Positions 1-10,118 are shown, numbered from the stretch's first letter. The stretch: 64,000 bases of DNA from Pleomorphomonas oryzae DSM 16300 (GCF_000422965.1 NZ_AUHB01000009.1:124001-188000), one strand, 5' to 3'. Made by a program: numbers and translations. Notes: generated by a model not told the origin, from the sequence alone.

Positions 1-1
1 G

Positions 2-1075
2 ATCCTCGAATATACGGTGGGCGCCTCGGCGGTTGCCGCCGGCTGGTCGGCTTATTTCGTCGGTATCCTGAAGTCGGGCGGCATCGAACTGCCGCACGCA
101 CTGACCGCCGTGCCGCATGATGGAGGCATCGTCAATCTGCCGGCCGTGTTGATCATCGCCTTCCTGACGCTGCTGCTGGTGCTTGGGGTAAGGGAGAGCA
201 TGCGCCTGTCCCGCATCCTCGTGTTCATCAAGCTCGGCGCCATCTTCCTGTTCCTGCTGCTGGCGACGCCTCATGTCACCCCGCAAAACTGGGTGCCGTT
301 CCTGCCCTTCGGCATGCAGGGCATCACTGCCGGCGCGGCGATCATCTTCCTCGCCTACATCGGCTTCGACTCGCTGGCGACAGCGGCCGAGGAGACGAGG
401 AACCCGCAGCGCAACATGCCGATCGGCATCATCGGCTCGCTGGTCGCCTGCACGGTGCTGTACATGGCGGTATCCGCCGTGCTGACCGGCGTAGCGCCCT
501 ATACCGAGCTCAACAACGCCGAGCCGGTGACCTACGCGCTGCGCAAGATCGGCTACAACTTCGGTTCGGCCATTGTCGGCGTCGGCGCCATCGCCGGCCT
601 CACCACGGTCTGCCTGGTGCTGATCTACGCCCAGACACGCGCCTTCTTCGCCATGGCCCGTGACGGGCTGATTCCTGAAGGCATCTGCAAGGTGCATCGC
701 AGGTTCGGCACGCCGCATATCGCGACGATCTTCGTCGGAACGATGATTGCGCTGATCTCGGGCTTCACGCCGATCGGCATCGTCGCCGAGATGTGCAACA
801 TCGGAACGCTGTTCGCCTTCATCGTCACGTCGGCCTGCGTGCTGATCCTGCGCAAGACCCATCCGGATCTGAAGCGGCCGTTCCGCTGCCCGGCCGCCTG
901 GGTGATCGCGCCGCTGGCCATCATCTGCAGCCTGATCATCATGTTCAGCCTGCCGGGCGCCACCTGGATCCGCTTCGTCGTGTGGAGCGTTCTCGGCGCA
1001 GTGATCTATCTGGCCTACGGTGCTCGCCACAGCAAGCTGACGACGGCGGAAACCGTCCCGGTGCCTGCTGAATAA
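2..1075 (+). CDS. APC-family amino-acid permease, 3' part
   Basis: This is the C-terminal 357 residues of a basic/neutral amino-acid permease of the APC superfamily, an inner-membrane secondary transporter. The reading frame is already open at the first base (ILEYTVGASAVAAGW), so a GTG at 17 is internal and the true start lies left of the window. Visible family features are the stretch GFDSLATAAEETRNPQRN, typical of the cationic amino-acid transporter loop, and about nine hydrophobic helices. The protein ends in a short polar tail. The substrate cannot be read from sequence. The next gene on the same strand starts 120 bases downstream, with no clear hairpin between them. Confidence 0.85.
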   Translation: MLEYTVGASAVAAGWSAYFVGILKSGGIELPHALTAVPHDGGIVNLPAVLIIAFLTLLLVLGVRESMRLSRILVFIKLGAIFLFLLLATPHVTPQNWVPFLPFGMQGITAGAAIIFLAYIGFDSLATAAEETRNPQRNMPIGIIGSLVACTVLYMAVSAVLTGVAPYTELNNAEPVTYALRKIGYNFGSAIVGVGAIAGLTTVCLVLIYAQTRAFFAMARDGLIPEGICKVHRRFGTPHIATIFVGTMIALISGFTPIGIVAEMCNIGTLFAFIVTSACVLILRKTHPDLKRPFRCPAAWVIAPLAIICSLIIMFSLPGATWIRFVVWSVLGAVIYLAYGARHSKLTTAETVPVPAE

Positions 1076-1195
1076 GATGCACAATCAGCTACCGCCGGTC
1101 GTCGCTCGCGCGATTGTCATCGGCGGTGGCAACTCCATCTCTTGATGCGATTGAGAGGCGACGGCACATAGGAGGATCATCGCACGGAGACCTCC

Positions 1196-2206
1196 ATGCC
1201 GCCGCTTTCCATCCTAGAGCTCGCCCGCGTTACCGAAGACACCGATGCAAAGGGCGCGCTCGACAACGCCCGCGACCTCGCCCGCCACGCCGAGGGCCTC
1301 GGTTACAAGCGCATTTGGGTCGCCGAACATCACAATATGCGCGGCATCGCCAGCGCGGCCACCTCGATCGTCATTGCCCACATCGCTGCGGGGACGTCGA
1401 CCATCCGCGTGGGCGCCGGCGGCATCATGCTGCCCAACCATGCTCCCTATATCATCGCCGAGCAGTTTGGCACGCTCGCCCGCCTCTACGGCGACCGGAT
1501 CGATCTTGGCCTCGGCCGAGCGCCCGGCACCGATCAGTTGACGCTCAGGGCCATTCGGCGCCCACCGGAGGCGGCCGATCATTTCCCGGAAGATGTTATT
1601 GAGCTACAGGCCTATTTCGAGCCTGTGGCCGAGGGCCAAAGACTGGAAGCGGTGCCGGCCGCCGGCACGCGCGTGCCACTCTGGATCCTGGGATCGAGCC
1701 ATTTCGGCGCTCTGTTGGCGGCAGAACTCGGCCTGCCCTACGCTTTCGCCTCGCACTTTGCGCCGGATCTGTTGCTGCCGGCGCTCGACATCTACCGCAG
1801 CCGCTTCAAGCCGTCGGAGACACTGGGGCGGCCCTATGCCATGGTCGGCGCCAATGTGATCGCGGCCGACACCGACGAAGAGGCGCGGCGACTTTTCACC
1901 ACGCAGCAGATGGCGTTCGCCAGCCTCCGGCGCGGTGCACGCGGTTTGTCGAAGCCGCCCATCGACGATATCGACAGCTTTTGGACGCCGGAAGAGAAGG
2001 CCGACGCCGGCCGCATGCTGTCCCGTTCGATCGTTGGATCGCGGGAGACCGTGCGGCGCGGCCTTGAGGATCTCGCCGGCGAGACTGGCGCCGACGAGAT
2101 CATGCTGGTTTCCGATGTCTACGACCACGCGAAGCGGCTGAAATCGATCTCGCTCATTGCCGAGGCGGCCGGCATGACGGCGGATGCAGTGGTCGCTGTT
2201 CTTTGA
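1196..2206 (+). CDS. LLM-class flavin-dependent oxidoreductase (luciferase-like)
   Basis: A 336-residue member of the bacterial luciferase-like monooxygenase superfamily, expected to use reduced flavin from a partner reductase to oxidise a small organic substrate. The N-terminal barrel strands are clear: [19 protein letters not shown] near residues 30-48, GGIMLPNH near 75-83, and [13 protein letters not shown] near 100-112. All are hallmarks of the MsnO8-like branch, whose substrates are mostly unknown. The start at ATG 1196 follows a GGAGA-type ribosome site. Its stop lies 15 bases from the convergent aldo/keto reductase end, so the two genes share almost no intergenic space. Enzyme class is secure. 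Substrate is not inferable. Confidence 0.88.
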   Translation: MPPLSILELARVTEDTDAKGALDNARDLARHAEGLGYKRIWVAEHHNMRGIASAATSIVIAHIAAGTSTIRVGAGGIMLPNHAPYIIAEQFGTLARLYGDRIDLGLGRAPGTDQLTLRAIRRPPEAADHFPEDVIELQAYFEPVAEGQRLEAVPAAGTRVPLWILGSSHFGALLAAELGLPYAFASHFAPDLLLPALDIYRSRFKPSETLGRPYAMVGANVIAADTDEEARRLFTTQQMAFASLRRGARGLSKPPIDDIDSFWTPEEKADAGRMLSRSIVGSRETVRRGLEDLAGETGADEIMLVSDVYDHAKRLKSISLIAEAAGMTADAVVAVL

Positions 2207-2221
2207 GACGGGGCGGTTTTC

Positions 2222-3217
2222 TCAGCTGAACCCCGCCACAGCGTGCGGAATGTAAGGCCCTTCGAGCGCGGCAATTTCCTCGGGCGTCAGGCGCAGATCG
2301 AGGGCGGCAACGGCGTCGTCGATCTGGCCGGGTTTCGAGGCTCCGACGATGGGCGCCGACACTTCCGCCTTCTGCAGTACCCAGGCGAGCGCTACCTGCG
2401 CACGCGGCAATCCTCGCGCCGTGGCGATCGCCGCCACCGCCTCGACGATCTGCCGGTCGGAGTCCTCGGTGCCGTTGTAGAGCGTCTTGCCGAAGGCATC
2501 GAGCTCCTGCCGGCGGGAGACGCTGTCCCAGTCGCGGGTCAGGCGACCACGCGCCAGCGGGCTCCAGGGAATGACGCCGATGCCCTCGTCACGGCAGAGC
2601 GGCAGCATCTCGCGCTCTTCCTCGCGATAGAGCAGGTTCAGGTGGTTCTGCATGGTGACGAAGCGCGTCCAGCCATTCCTCTCGGCGACGTGCAGCGCCT
2701 TGGCAAACTGCCAGGCGAACATTGAGGACGCACCGATATAGCGGGCCTTGCCGGCCTTCACCACGTCGTGCAGCGCTTCCATGGTCTCCTCGATCGGCGT
2801 GCCATAGTCCCAACGATGGATCTGGTAGAGATCGACATAATCGGTACCGAGCCGGCGGAGGCTGGCATCGATGCCGGCGAAAATCGCCTTGCGGGAAAGG
2901 CCGGAGGAATTCGGCACCTTCTTGGCGTCGCTGAAAGCCAAGGGGAAATAAATCTTGGTGGCCAGCACGATCTCGTCGCGGCGGGCGAAATCCTTGAGCG
3001 CCCGACCGACGATTTCCTCCGACGTGCCGTCGGAATAGCTGTTCGCCGTGTCGAAGAAGTTGATGCCCGCCTCGACTGCCTGTTTGATTAGCGGCCGGCT
3101 CTGCTCTTCCGGCAACGTCCAGGGATGGGCACCACGCTCCGGCACGCCGTAGGTCATGCATCCCAGGCAGATGCGCGAGACGTCGAGGCCGGTGCGGCCA
3201 AGCTTGGTGTAGTCCAT
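2222..3217 (-). CDS. aldo/keto reductase
   Basis: A 331-residue NADPH-dependent aldo/keto reductase with a TIM barrel. It would reduce aldehydes or ketones in the cytoplasm. The catalytic tetrad is visible as D56, Y61 (DTANSYSDG), K88 (ATKIY) and H134 (YQIHRWD). The C-terminal NADP-binding part contains IVGASKPGQ. The open frame runs 20 codons further upstream, but ATG 3217 is chosen because GAGGGG sits six bases before it and MDYTKLGRTGL is the usual family N-terminus. It is transcribed divergently from a YqhD-type aldehyde reductase 191 bases away, which suggests joint handling of reactive carbonyls. A paralogue lies at 47982-49031. Confidence 0.9.
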   Translation of the reverse strand: MDYTKLGRTGLDVSRICLGCMTYGVPERGAHPWTLPEEQSRPLIKQAVEAGINFFDTANSYSDGTSEEIVGRALKDFARRDEIVLATKIYFPLAFSDAKKVPNSSGLSRKAIFAGIDASLRRLGTDYVDLYQIHRWDYGTPIEETMEALHDVVKAGKARYIGASSMFAWQFAKALHVAERNGWTRFVTMQNHLNLLYREEEREMLPLCRDEGIGVIPWSPLARGRLTRDWDSVSRRQELDAFGKTLYNGTEDSDRQIVEAVAAIATARGLPRAQVALAWVLQKAEVSAPIVGASKPGQIDDAVAALDLRLTPEEIAALEGPYIPHAVAGFS

Positions 3218-3352
3218 GGGAATCCCCTCAATCTTGCGACTTTGACCTGAGCCTAGCAGGTCCGGTAGGCGGCGCAAAAGCGCCCTTCAGCAGCCCAGCC
3301 GTGCGCCTGGGGCTGATCGATGGCGGAGACCGAAGTCATCGGCAATGGCGAT

Positions 3353-3381
3353 TTGTCGGCAGGCTTGCATCGCGATAAAAC
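3353..3381 (+). promoter_or_regulatory. candidate sigma-70 promoter for yqhD
   Basis: TTGTCG at 3353-3358 and TAAAAC at 3376-3381 are separated by 17 bases. They lie 28 bases before the chosen yqhD start codon, so the leader would be about 20 bases. Both boxes match the consensus moderately. Pattern reading only. Confidence 0.4.
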
Positions 3382-3408
3382 TTGTCGCTCACAGCAAGCG
3401 AGGGCGCC

Positions 3409-4566
3409 ATGCAGAGCTTCACCTACTGGAACACCACCCGCATCCATTTCGGCAAGGGACAGATCGCTCGCATCGCCGAGGAAGTACCGGCCAACGCCCA
3501 CGTCCTGATCACCTATGGCGGTGGTTCGGTGCTGAAGAACGGCGTCATGGATCAGGTGCGGGCCGCTCTCGTCGGTCGCACGGTGTTCGAGTTCGGCGGA
3601 ATCGAAGCCAATCCGCATTTCGAGACGCTGGTGAAGGTCGCCGACCTGGCACGCGCCGAAAAGATCGACTTCCTGCTTGCCGTGGGCGGCGGTTCGGTGG
3701 CCGACGGCACCAAGTTCGTGGCCGCTGCGGCGCTGTTCGAGGGCGACCCGTGGGACATTCTCGTCGAGCGTGGCACCAACGTCCGGGCTGCCCTACCGGT
3801 TGGCTGTGTCATGACGCTGCCGGCCACCGGCTCGGAGATGAACCGCAACGCCGTCATCACCCGCGCCAGCACGCAGGACAAGCTACCGATGAATTCGGTG
3901 CATGTGATGCCGCGCTTCTCGGTGCTCGATCCGGAGACCACTTTCTCGCTGCCGCAGCGCCAGACCGCCAACGGCGTGGTCGACAGCTTCATGCACGTGT
4001 TGGAGCAGTATCTCACCTATCCCGTCGGCGCCAAGGTACAGGACCGCTTTGCCGAAGGCCTTCTGCTGACCATCCTGGAGGAAGGCCCCAAGGCACTCAG
4101 CGAGCCGACCAATTATGCCGTTCGCGCCAATCTGATGTGGGCGGCCACCATGGCGCTCAACGACCTTCTGTCGCGAGGCGTCCCAGGCGATTGGGCCACC
4201 CACCGCATCGGCCACGAGCTGACCGGCCTCTACGGGCTCGATCACGCGGCGACGCTGGCCGTGGTACTGCCGTCGCTCCTGAAGGTGAAGCGGGTCCAGA
4301 AGCGGGAGAAGCTGCTGCAATATGCCGAGCGGGTGTTCGGCATCACGACGGGCAGCGACGACGATCGCATCGACGCCGCCATCGAGCGGACGCGCGCCTT
4401 CTTCGAGGCGATGGGCGTCAAGACCAGGCTGTCCGACTACGGCCTCAATGCTCGCATCATTCCAGAAGTGGCGGACAAGCTGCGCGAGCACTGGCAGGTG
4501 CCGCTTGGCGAACACCGCGACGTCACCCCGGAAGTCGCCTCGGAGATTCTCGAGCTGGCGCTCTGA
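3409..4566 (+). CDS. yqhD: NADPH-dependent aldehyde reductase, iron-containing alcohol dehydrogenase family
   Basis: A 385-residue group III (iron/zinc-dependent) alcohol dehydrogenase that matches E. coli YqhD closely by eye along its whole length, a broad NADPH-dependent aldehyde reductase linked to aldehyde and lipid-peroxide detoxification. Visible features are YGGGS near residues 36-40 and AVGGGSVADGTKF near 91-103 for the dinucleotide, and metal ligands D192 and H196 in VVDSFMH plus two histidines in GHELTGLYGLDHA. The frame extends nine codons upstream to a TTG, but ATG 3409 has GAGGG in front and gives the standard N-terminus. Divergent from an aldo/keto reductase. Its end faces the macroglobulin gene across a hairpin. 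Confidence 0.93.
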   Translation: MQSFTYWNTTRIHFGKGQIARIAEEVPANAHVLITYGGGSVLKNGVMDQVRAALVGRTVFEFGGIEANPHFETLVKVADLARAEKIDFLLAVGGGSVADGTKFVAAAALFEGDPWDILVERGTNVRAALPVGCVMTLPATGSEMNRNAVITRASTQDKLPMNSVHVMPRFSVLDPETTFSLPQRQTANGVVDSFMHVLEQYLTYPVGAKVQDRFAEGLLLTILEEGPKALSEPTNYAVRANLMWAATMALNDLLSRGVPGDWATHRIGHELTGLYGLDHAATLAVVLPSLLKVKRVQKREKLLQYAERVFGITTGSDDDRIDAAIERTRAFFEAMGVKTRLSDYGLNARIIPEVADKLREHWQVPLGEHRDVTPEVASEILELAL

Positions 4567-4605
4567 CGAACGCAGCTCAGACAGGGGCTAACCGGCTCGG
4601 ACAGA

Positions 4606-4629
4606 AAGGGCGGCCGCCGCGCCGCCCTT
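4606..4629. terminator. hairpin between convergent yqhD and macroglobulin genes
   Basis: A perfect 9-bp stem (AAGGGCGGC / GCCGCCCTT) with a 6-base loop sits between two convergent stops. On the minus strand the stem runs into TTTCTG. On the plus strand it is followed only by a C-rich tract, so it is a better terminator for the macroglobulin gene than for yqhD. Confidence 0.5.
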
Positions 4630-4640
4630 CCCTCCCCCGA

Positions 4641-7600
4641 TTACTGCAGCGGGCCGATCACCTCGACATGGCCAGCGTCGGTGCGGGCCTGCCGTTCCGG
4701 CCGATACATGTCCAAGAGCGTCGCGGCCGGCAAGTTGAAGCTGCCGGGCGCAACGGCGCGGGCCATGTAGGCGAACTGGAACTCGTTGGTGTCCTTCAGA
4801 TCGAAGGCCACGGTAAAGCGGTCGGTCTGATATTCGGTATGCGCGGCATTATCGAGCGGCGCCAGCCAATCGAGCGCCGCCACGTCACCGGCCCGGACCA
4901 GCGACGGATTGTCGATGGCAAAGCCAGCCGGCAGCGGATCGTTCAGCACGAGGCGCGCCCAGCCGGACTGCGTCGAGGTAACGGAAAGGACCACCACCAT
5001 GCGGTCGCCCAGCTTGACCGCCGCCGGGTCGATCTCCTTGCCGTCGAGATCGTAGTAGGCGCGCGTCAACGCATAACCGTTGCCGCCGGCTGGTTCCGGC
5101 GTCGTGGGAACGCCGGTGATGGTCATCCGGGCGTCGACCTGTGACTTGCCGACATTCTTCACGACAAGTCCCTTTGCCACATCGCCAGCCTCGTACTTCG
5201 CCGTGAAGACGCCCTCATGCGACGTGCCATCCACATCGAGCTCAGGCTTCATGCCGTCCTTCAGCATGGCGTGGGCGGCCAGCAGCAGCCAGGCCTGCTC
5301 CTGTGTCGAGGTATAGCTGCTCGCCTTGTAGAGCTTGCCCACCTCTCGGCTCAGGCCTTCGTAATCGAAGGCGGACAGCTTCGATTCCGAGGCAAGCGCC
5401 AGGATGGCGGCACCATCGCGAAGATCGGAGCCGTAATCGGCCCGCCAGACGCGCGCCTTGTCCTTCTCCTCATCCAGAAGATCGAGCGACGAACGGAACA
5501 CGCCGGACGCCTTCTGGCTATCGCCATAAAGGGCCAGCGCCGCTCCGAGCTGGGCGCGGGCGAGCGGCGTGGCGAAGGAGTCCAGCTTGGTCTCGGCGTA
5601 GAAGCGCAGATCGCCGATCGACGCGCGGCCGTTGCGGGCCAGCACATAGAGGCCGTAGGCCACGTCCTCGCCACCGTCGGTGAAGTCGGAGGCATAGGCG
5701 ACGCGGTTCTTGAGGTTGGTCACCGCCATGTCATAGGCCACCGGCGGTATCGTGTAGCCCTTCTCCTTGGCGCGGGTCAGGAAGTCGGTGACGTAGGCAT
5801 TGAGCCAGAGATCTTCCGATCCCGGACCCCAGAGGCCGAAGGAACCATCCGAACCCTGGTTGACCAGGAGGGCGTCGATCGCCTTCTGCACACGCTCGCG
5901 CACCGGCGCCTCACCGGCAAGGCCAGCCGCCAGGATGACATCATCCAGATAAACGAGCGGCAGTGCCCGACTGGTGAGCTGCTCCGAACATCCATAGGGG
6001 TATTTGTCGAGCGCGTGGACGAGACCCGGCAGGTCGATGCCGGCCACCGTGCCAACGGTCAGCGTCGCCACCCCGGTTGCCGGCTTGAGATCGGCAAACA
6101 CGTCGGACGTCAGCTTCAACTCGCCGCTTGCCGGCTTCAGCGAGAAGTCGCTGACGCGCGTGACCGCGGGTTCGTTGTCGCGTACGCCGAGCGTCAGCGT
6201 CTTGGTGAGCACAGAACCATCGGGCGATTTCAGCGCGGCGGTGATCGTTTCATCGCCGACAGCCTTGCCGGTGATCGGGATCAGCACGCGCGCCTTGCCC
6301 TTGTCGGCGAGGGAAACAGTCGTCTTCGAGAGCTTATCGTCGACGCCGACAAGATCGCCGGCCGCCGTCACCTCCAGAGAGAAGTCGCCCGTGGCACCCT
6401 CTATGTGCGTGAAGTCGAGCGCGAGACGCGAACGATCGCCGGGCGCCAGGAAGTTCGGCAGCGATGCCTGGATCACCACCGGGTCGCGCACCAACACGTC
6501 ACGCGAAGCGTGGCCAATACCTGTCTTCGACCAGGCGACCGCCATGATCTTCACCGTGCCGTTGAAGTCCGGCATCTTGAAGGAGGCGTGGGCCAAGCCG
6601 TCAGGGCCGACCTTGGTCACCCCCTGGAAGAAAGCGACCAGCCGTTCGGTGGGTGGCGGTCCCATCAGCTTGGAAATGCCGCCGCCATCGCCGCCGGTCC
6701 GAACCTCGCCGAGCGCGCCGAGCGTGGTGTCGATCAGCTGGCCATAGATGTCCCGGAACTCGATACCGAGCTGGCGCTGGGCAAAATACCAGTCCTCCGG
6801 CGCCGGCGCCTTGAATTCCGTCAGGTTGAGAATGCCGACGTCGACGGCGGCGATGGTGACATAGGCGTCCTCGCCGGCCTTTCCGCCGTCGACCTTGACG
6901 GCGACATTGAGGTCGGTCTGCGGCCGCATATCCATCGGCGCGTCGACGGCGACCTTTAGCTGCCGCTCGCCGGGATCGACGCCGGCCCAGGCGACGCCGA
7001 GGGCGCGCGAAGGCATCCGCTTCTCGGCAAGGTCGAGCGGCCGGATCAGCGACGCCGTCACATAGGCGCCGGGGCCCCACTCGGCGGTGACGGGCAGCTC
7101 GATGGTCGAGCCACCGGCCGGCACCTCCACGGTCTTCATGGTGATCAGGCGATCATCGACCACGGACACCACGGCGACGCCGGCATAGCGCGGCTCGATG
7201 TGGGCCTTGACCGTGTCGCCGATGCTGTAGCGCGGCTTGTCCAAGGTGATCTTCAGAAGATCGGGAGTTTCCTCGGATTTGACGGGCACATACCAACCGG
7301 CTTCGAAGGTCGTGGAGACCGGAATGACCTTGCCGTCGCCACTGGTGACGGTGAGCTGATATTCGCCCCACTCGACACGTGCCTCGATGCGCGCCGGCTT
7401 CTCGGGATCGACGTCGAGCGTGCCGTTGGCGACGCGGGTGGTCGACTTGATGGCGTGATAGTCCCAGGAACCGTCGCTCTGGTACCACTGATAGTTCGTC
7501 TGGACGCGCGACAGGGTCCAGCTGAGATCCTTGGCGCCGACCTTGGCATAGTCGGCATCGAGCACGGCCACGTCAAAGGCGGCGCTGCCGCCCTCTTCCA

Positions 7601-10118
7601 CCGTATCCTCGAACAGCGGCTTGACGCCGATCCGCTCATGACCGGTGGAGACCGGCAACGTCATGCGGCGTTCGACCGGGCGGCCATTGGTATCAAGCAC
7701 ACGGACGTGCACGGCCGCCTGCAGCGGCCGGGTCGTGTCGGCCACCTCGGGCGTCACCAGCGTCACGGTGGCGTCGCCCTTCTCGTCGGTGCCGTCAGAC
7801 TGGACGTCCTGGACAGCCGAGGTGAAATCGTCGTCGATCAGGCCGAAGCGATAGCCGGGCGCCGAGGGGATATCGGCCGCCGGCGTCACGTAGACCTCGC
7901 CCTCGATGGCAAGGCCCGCCGCCGGGGCGCCGTAGAGCCAATCGGCATGCAGGTTCGCCTCGACCGTGTCCCCTGCGTGCAGCAGCTTGGTGTCGGTCTT
8001 CACCGCGAAGTCGATGCGTTCGGGCTGGAAGTCCTCCACCTTGAAGGTGACTTCCTGCAGCGAACCAGCCTTCGGATCGGTATAGGCGGCGGCGCGCCAG
8101 GTGCCGCGCTGCGCCTCGCCGGGCAGATCGAAGGAGAGATCGCGACCGCCAGCACCTTCGTCGGCGGCGAGACGGCGGATGAACTCGTTGCCGTCGGGAC
8201 GGCTGACCACCAGCGTCAGCGGCACGTCCGGCACGGCCGTCGCGGTGGGATCACGGGCGAGCACTGTGAGGTTCACCGTTTCGCCGGGCCGATAGACGCC
8301 ACGCTCCGTAGTCATGAACACGTCGACCGGCTTGGGCGGTTCGCGCCCTTCGACGCCTCGATCGCTCAGATCGAAGGCGGCCTTCTGCAGGTTCAGGAAG
8401 GCAAAATCGCCATCCTTGGTCGCCAGGAGAAGCTGCGGCGCCGAGCCGCCGGTTCCCTTGACGAGGCCAGCGTCGAAGTGGGCATAGCCCTGATCGTCCG
8501 TCTTGGCCGATCCCAGCACTTCGTTGTCGGCGGCGATCAGCTTCAACTCGACGCCGGCAACCGCCTTGGCGTCGCTCAACGCATGGATCACCACGTTGAG
8601 ACCGTCGTTGCCGGTCATGGTAGCGAGGCCGAGGTCGGAGACGACGAACCACTGCGTGGCATCGGCCGACCACTCGTCCTTCTTGTTGACGTCGCGGACC
8701 ACCAGCGCGTAGACGCCGGGCTCCAGCGCCTTCACCAGTTCGCTGACCGGAACGGCGGTGGTCACCTCATGGTTGGTGTCGCGCTTGATGGCAATCTTAC
8801 CCGACCAGACCTCGCGGCCCTCGCGATCAGCGACGGCATCGGCGCTCCACTTGTCGAGCTGGCTGAGGAAACGGTCCTCGCCGACGGCGTTGACGAGGTT
8901 GCGGTCGCCGATCTTCAGGACGCGGGCGTCGAGCGTATCGACGTTGACCGACACCACGGGAATGGTGGAATTGGGCGTCTTCGGCAACACATAGGCCTTG
9001 CCGACGAAGCGCACCGACGGATCACGATCGCGAACATAGATGTCGAGCTCGACGGTCTTGTTCAGCGTCTCCTCGCCGTCCTTGGCAGGCAGGCCCTTGC
9101 GAACGGTGACGTGATAGCGATTTCCATATTCGACGCCGGTGGCGCAGATCTGGTTGTCTTCCGCCTCGATCTCCAGCTTGTCGCCACCATCGACGGCAAC
9201 ATAGCCGGTGATCGACGGGTCGTTGCGAGCGATCGGATCGGAGAAGGTGACGCAGATGCGCGGCGTCGACGACTGCGTATCCACCGAATTGTCAGTGATG
9301 CGGAAGCCATGCTGGGCGATCCAGTCATTGAAGGCCGAACGCCAATCGGGGTCATCCTGCAAAGCGAGGCGGCGGCGCAGCGCCTTGATGCCGAGGTTCC
9401 AGTCCTCGCGCGTCACGAAGGAGTTGGCGAGCGAGTTGAGGGCGGCCACCTGCTGGTCCACGTCGGTCGAGCGGAGATAGGCATTGACGGCAGCAGCGGT
9501 CGATTCCTGAACGTAGGTATCGTGGTGCTCGTTGTCGTCGGGAACCAGGATCGCCTCATCGGAATAGCGCCACCAGAGGTCGTTGCGCTCCGGATCGAGG
9601 CGGATCGCCTTGCGCAGATTCTCGGCCGCCTTGAGGTGGTCGCCGGCGTCGATCGCCTTGTCGCTGTCGGCGAGCAGCTTGTCGAGTTTGCCCTCCGCCG
9701 GCTCATCGGCAATGGCGCCTTCGAGCTTGTGGGCCTCGTCGATGAAGCTCTGGCCAATAAAGGCGAGTTCATCGCGGCGGGTTGCCGCGATGGAGGGATC
9801 TTTTGCTTCGGACGTGACAATCCGTCCGGCAACCGCCCCGGCAAAGGTGCGAAGATCGCCGACCGTGGCCTTCTTGAAGCACCACTTGGCCTTGGTGTTG
9901 TACGTGAAGGCGACACAACGATTGTCGCCGACGCAGGCTGCTTCGCAGTCGCTGAGCTCGACGCCCTTCAGCGTGTCGATGTCCTCGCCGAAATAGTCGG
10001 CGCCCTCGGTAATTACCGCCCGCCGCTCGGCCGCCTCGCTCGGTACGGCAAGGGCGAACCCCACCGACGAAAGACATACGAGCGCGAAAAGTCGCGCAAA
10101 ACGCCGAACGGACACCAT
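4641..10118 (-). CDS. alpha-2-macroglobulin family protein with N-terminal PAN domain and thioester
   Basis: An 1825-residue bacterial alpha-2-macroglobulin (YfhM class), thought to trap proteases in the periplasm through a reactive thioester. Order: signal peptide (residues 1-30, ending PSEAA; the Cys inside is not in a good lipobox); a PAN/Apple-like module at about 36-100 with C58, C62, C68 and C80; a helical TPR-like stretch at about 145-185; repeated MG-type beta domains; then the thioester site GCSEQ with Cys1377 and Gln1380 intact, followed by the helical thioester domain. ATG 10118 is preceded by GAGGGGGAT. The upstream 70 in-frame codons look non-coding. The usual partner pbpC is not adjacent; recJ is immediately upstream instead. 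Function is inferred from family. Confidence 0.9.
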   Translation of the reverse strand: MVSVRRFARLFALVCLSSVGFALAVPSEAAERRAVITEGADYFGEDIDTLKGVELSDCEAACVGDNRCVAFTYNTKAKWCFKKATVGDLRTFAGAVAGRIVTSEAKDPSIAATRRDELAFIGQSFIDEAHKLEGAIADEPAEGKLDKLLADSDKAIDAGDHLKAAENLRKAIRLDPERNDLWWRYSDEAILVPDDNEHHDTYVQESTAAAVNAYLRSTDVDQQVAALNSLANSFVTREDWNLGIKALRRRLALQDDPDWRSAFNDWIAQHGFRITDNSVDTQSSTPRICVTFSDPIARNDPSITGYVAVDGGDKLEIEAEDNQICATGVEYGNRYHVTVRKGLPAKDGEETLNKTVELDIYVRDRDPSVRFVGKAYVLPKTPNSTIPVVSVNVDTLDARVLKIGDRNLVNAVGEDRFLSQLDKWSADAVADREGREVWSGKIAIKRDTNHEVTTAVPVSELVKALEPGVYALVVRDVNKKDEWSADATQWFVVSDLGLATMTGNDGLNVVIHALSDAKAVAGVELKLIAADNEVLGSAKTDDQGYAHFDAGLVKGTGGSAPQLLLATKDGDFAFLNLQKAAFDLSDRGVEGREPPKPVDVFMTTERGVYRPGETVNLTVLARDPTATAVPDVPLTLVVSRPDGNEFIRRLAADEGAGGRDLSFDLPGEAQRGTWRAAAYTDPKAGSLQEVTFKVEDFQPERIDFAVKTDTKLLHAGDTVEANLHADWLYGAPAAGLAIEGEVYVTPAADIPSAPGYRFGLIDDDFTSAVQDVQSDGTDEKGDATVTLVTPEVADTTRPLQAAVHVRVLDTNGRPVERRMTLPVSTGHERIGVKPLFEDTVEEGGSAAFDVAVLDADYAKVGAKDLSWTLSRVQTNYQWYQSDGSWDYHAIKSTTRVANGTLDVDPEKPARIEARVEWGEYQLTVTSGDGKVIPVSTTFEAGWYVPVKSEETPDLLKITLDKPRYSIGDTVKAHIEPRYAGVAVVSVVDDRLITMKTVEVPAGGSTIELPVTAEWGPGAYVTASLIRPLDLAEKRMPSRALGVAWAGVDPGERQLKVAVDAPMDMRPQTDLNVAVKVDGGKAGEDAYVTIAAVDVGILNLTEFKAPAPEDWYFAQRQLGIEFRDIYGQLIDTTLGALGEVRTGGDGGGISKLMGPPPTERLVAFFQGVTKVGPDGLAHASFKMPDFNGTVKIMAVAWSKTGIGHASRDVLVRDPVVIQASLPNFLAPGDRSRLALDFTHIEGATGDFSLEVTAAGDLVGVDDKLSKTTVSLADKGKARVLIPITGKAVGDETITAALKSPDGSVLTKTLTLGVRDNEPAVTRVSDFSLKPASGELKLTSDVFADLKPATGVATLTVGTVAGIDLPGLVHALDKYPYGCSEQLTSRALPLVYLDDVILAAGLAGEAPVRERVQKAIDALLVNQGSDGSFGLWGPGSEDLWLNAYVTDFLTRAKEKGYTIPPVAYDMAVTNLKNRVAYASDFTDGGEDVAYGLYVLARNGRASIGDLRFYAETKLDSFATPLARAQLGAALALYGDSQKASGVFRSSLDLLDEEKDKARVWRADYGSDLRDGAAILALASESKLSAFDYEGLSREVGKLYKASSYTSTQEQAWLLLAAHAMLKDGMKPELDVDGTSHEGVFTAKYEAGDVAKGLVVKNVGKSQVDARMTITGVPTTPEPAGGNGYALTRAYYDLDGKEIDPAAVKLGDRMVVVLSVTSTQSGWARLVLNDPLPAGFAIDNPSLVRAGDVAALDWLAPLDNAAHTEYQTDRFTVAFDLKDTNEFQFAYMARAVAPGSFNLPAATLLDMYRPERQARTDAGHVEVIGPLQ

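Noticed and set aside
3345-5144. 599-codon plus-strand frame across yqhD
   Set aside because: Out-of-frame shadow of yqhD running on antisense to the next gene; Arg/Gly-rich and no motif.
5217-6959. 580-codon plus-strand frame
   Set aside because: Antisense shadow of the macroglobulin gene; composition is not protein-like.
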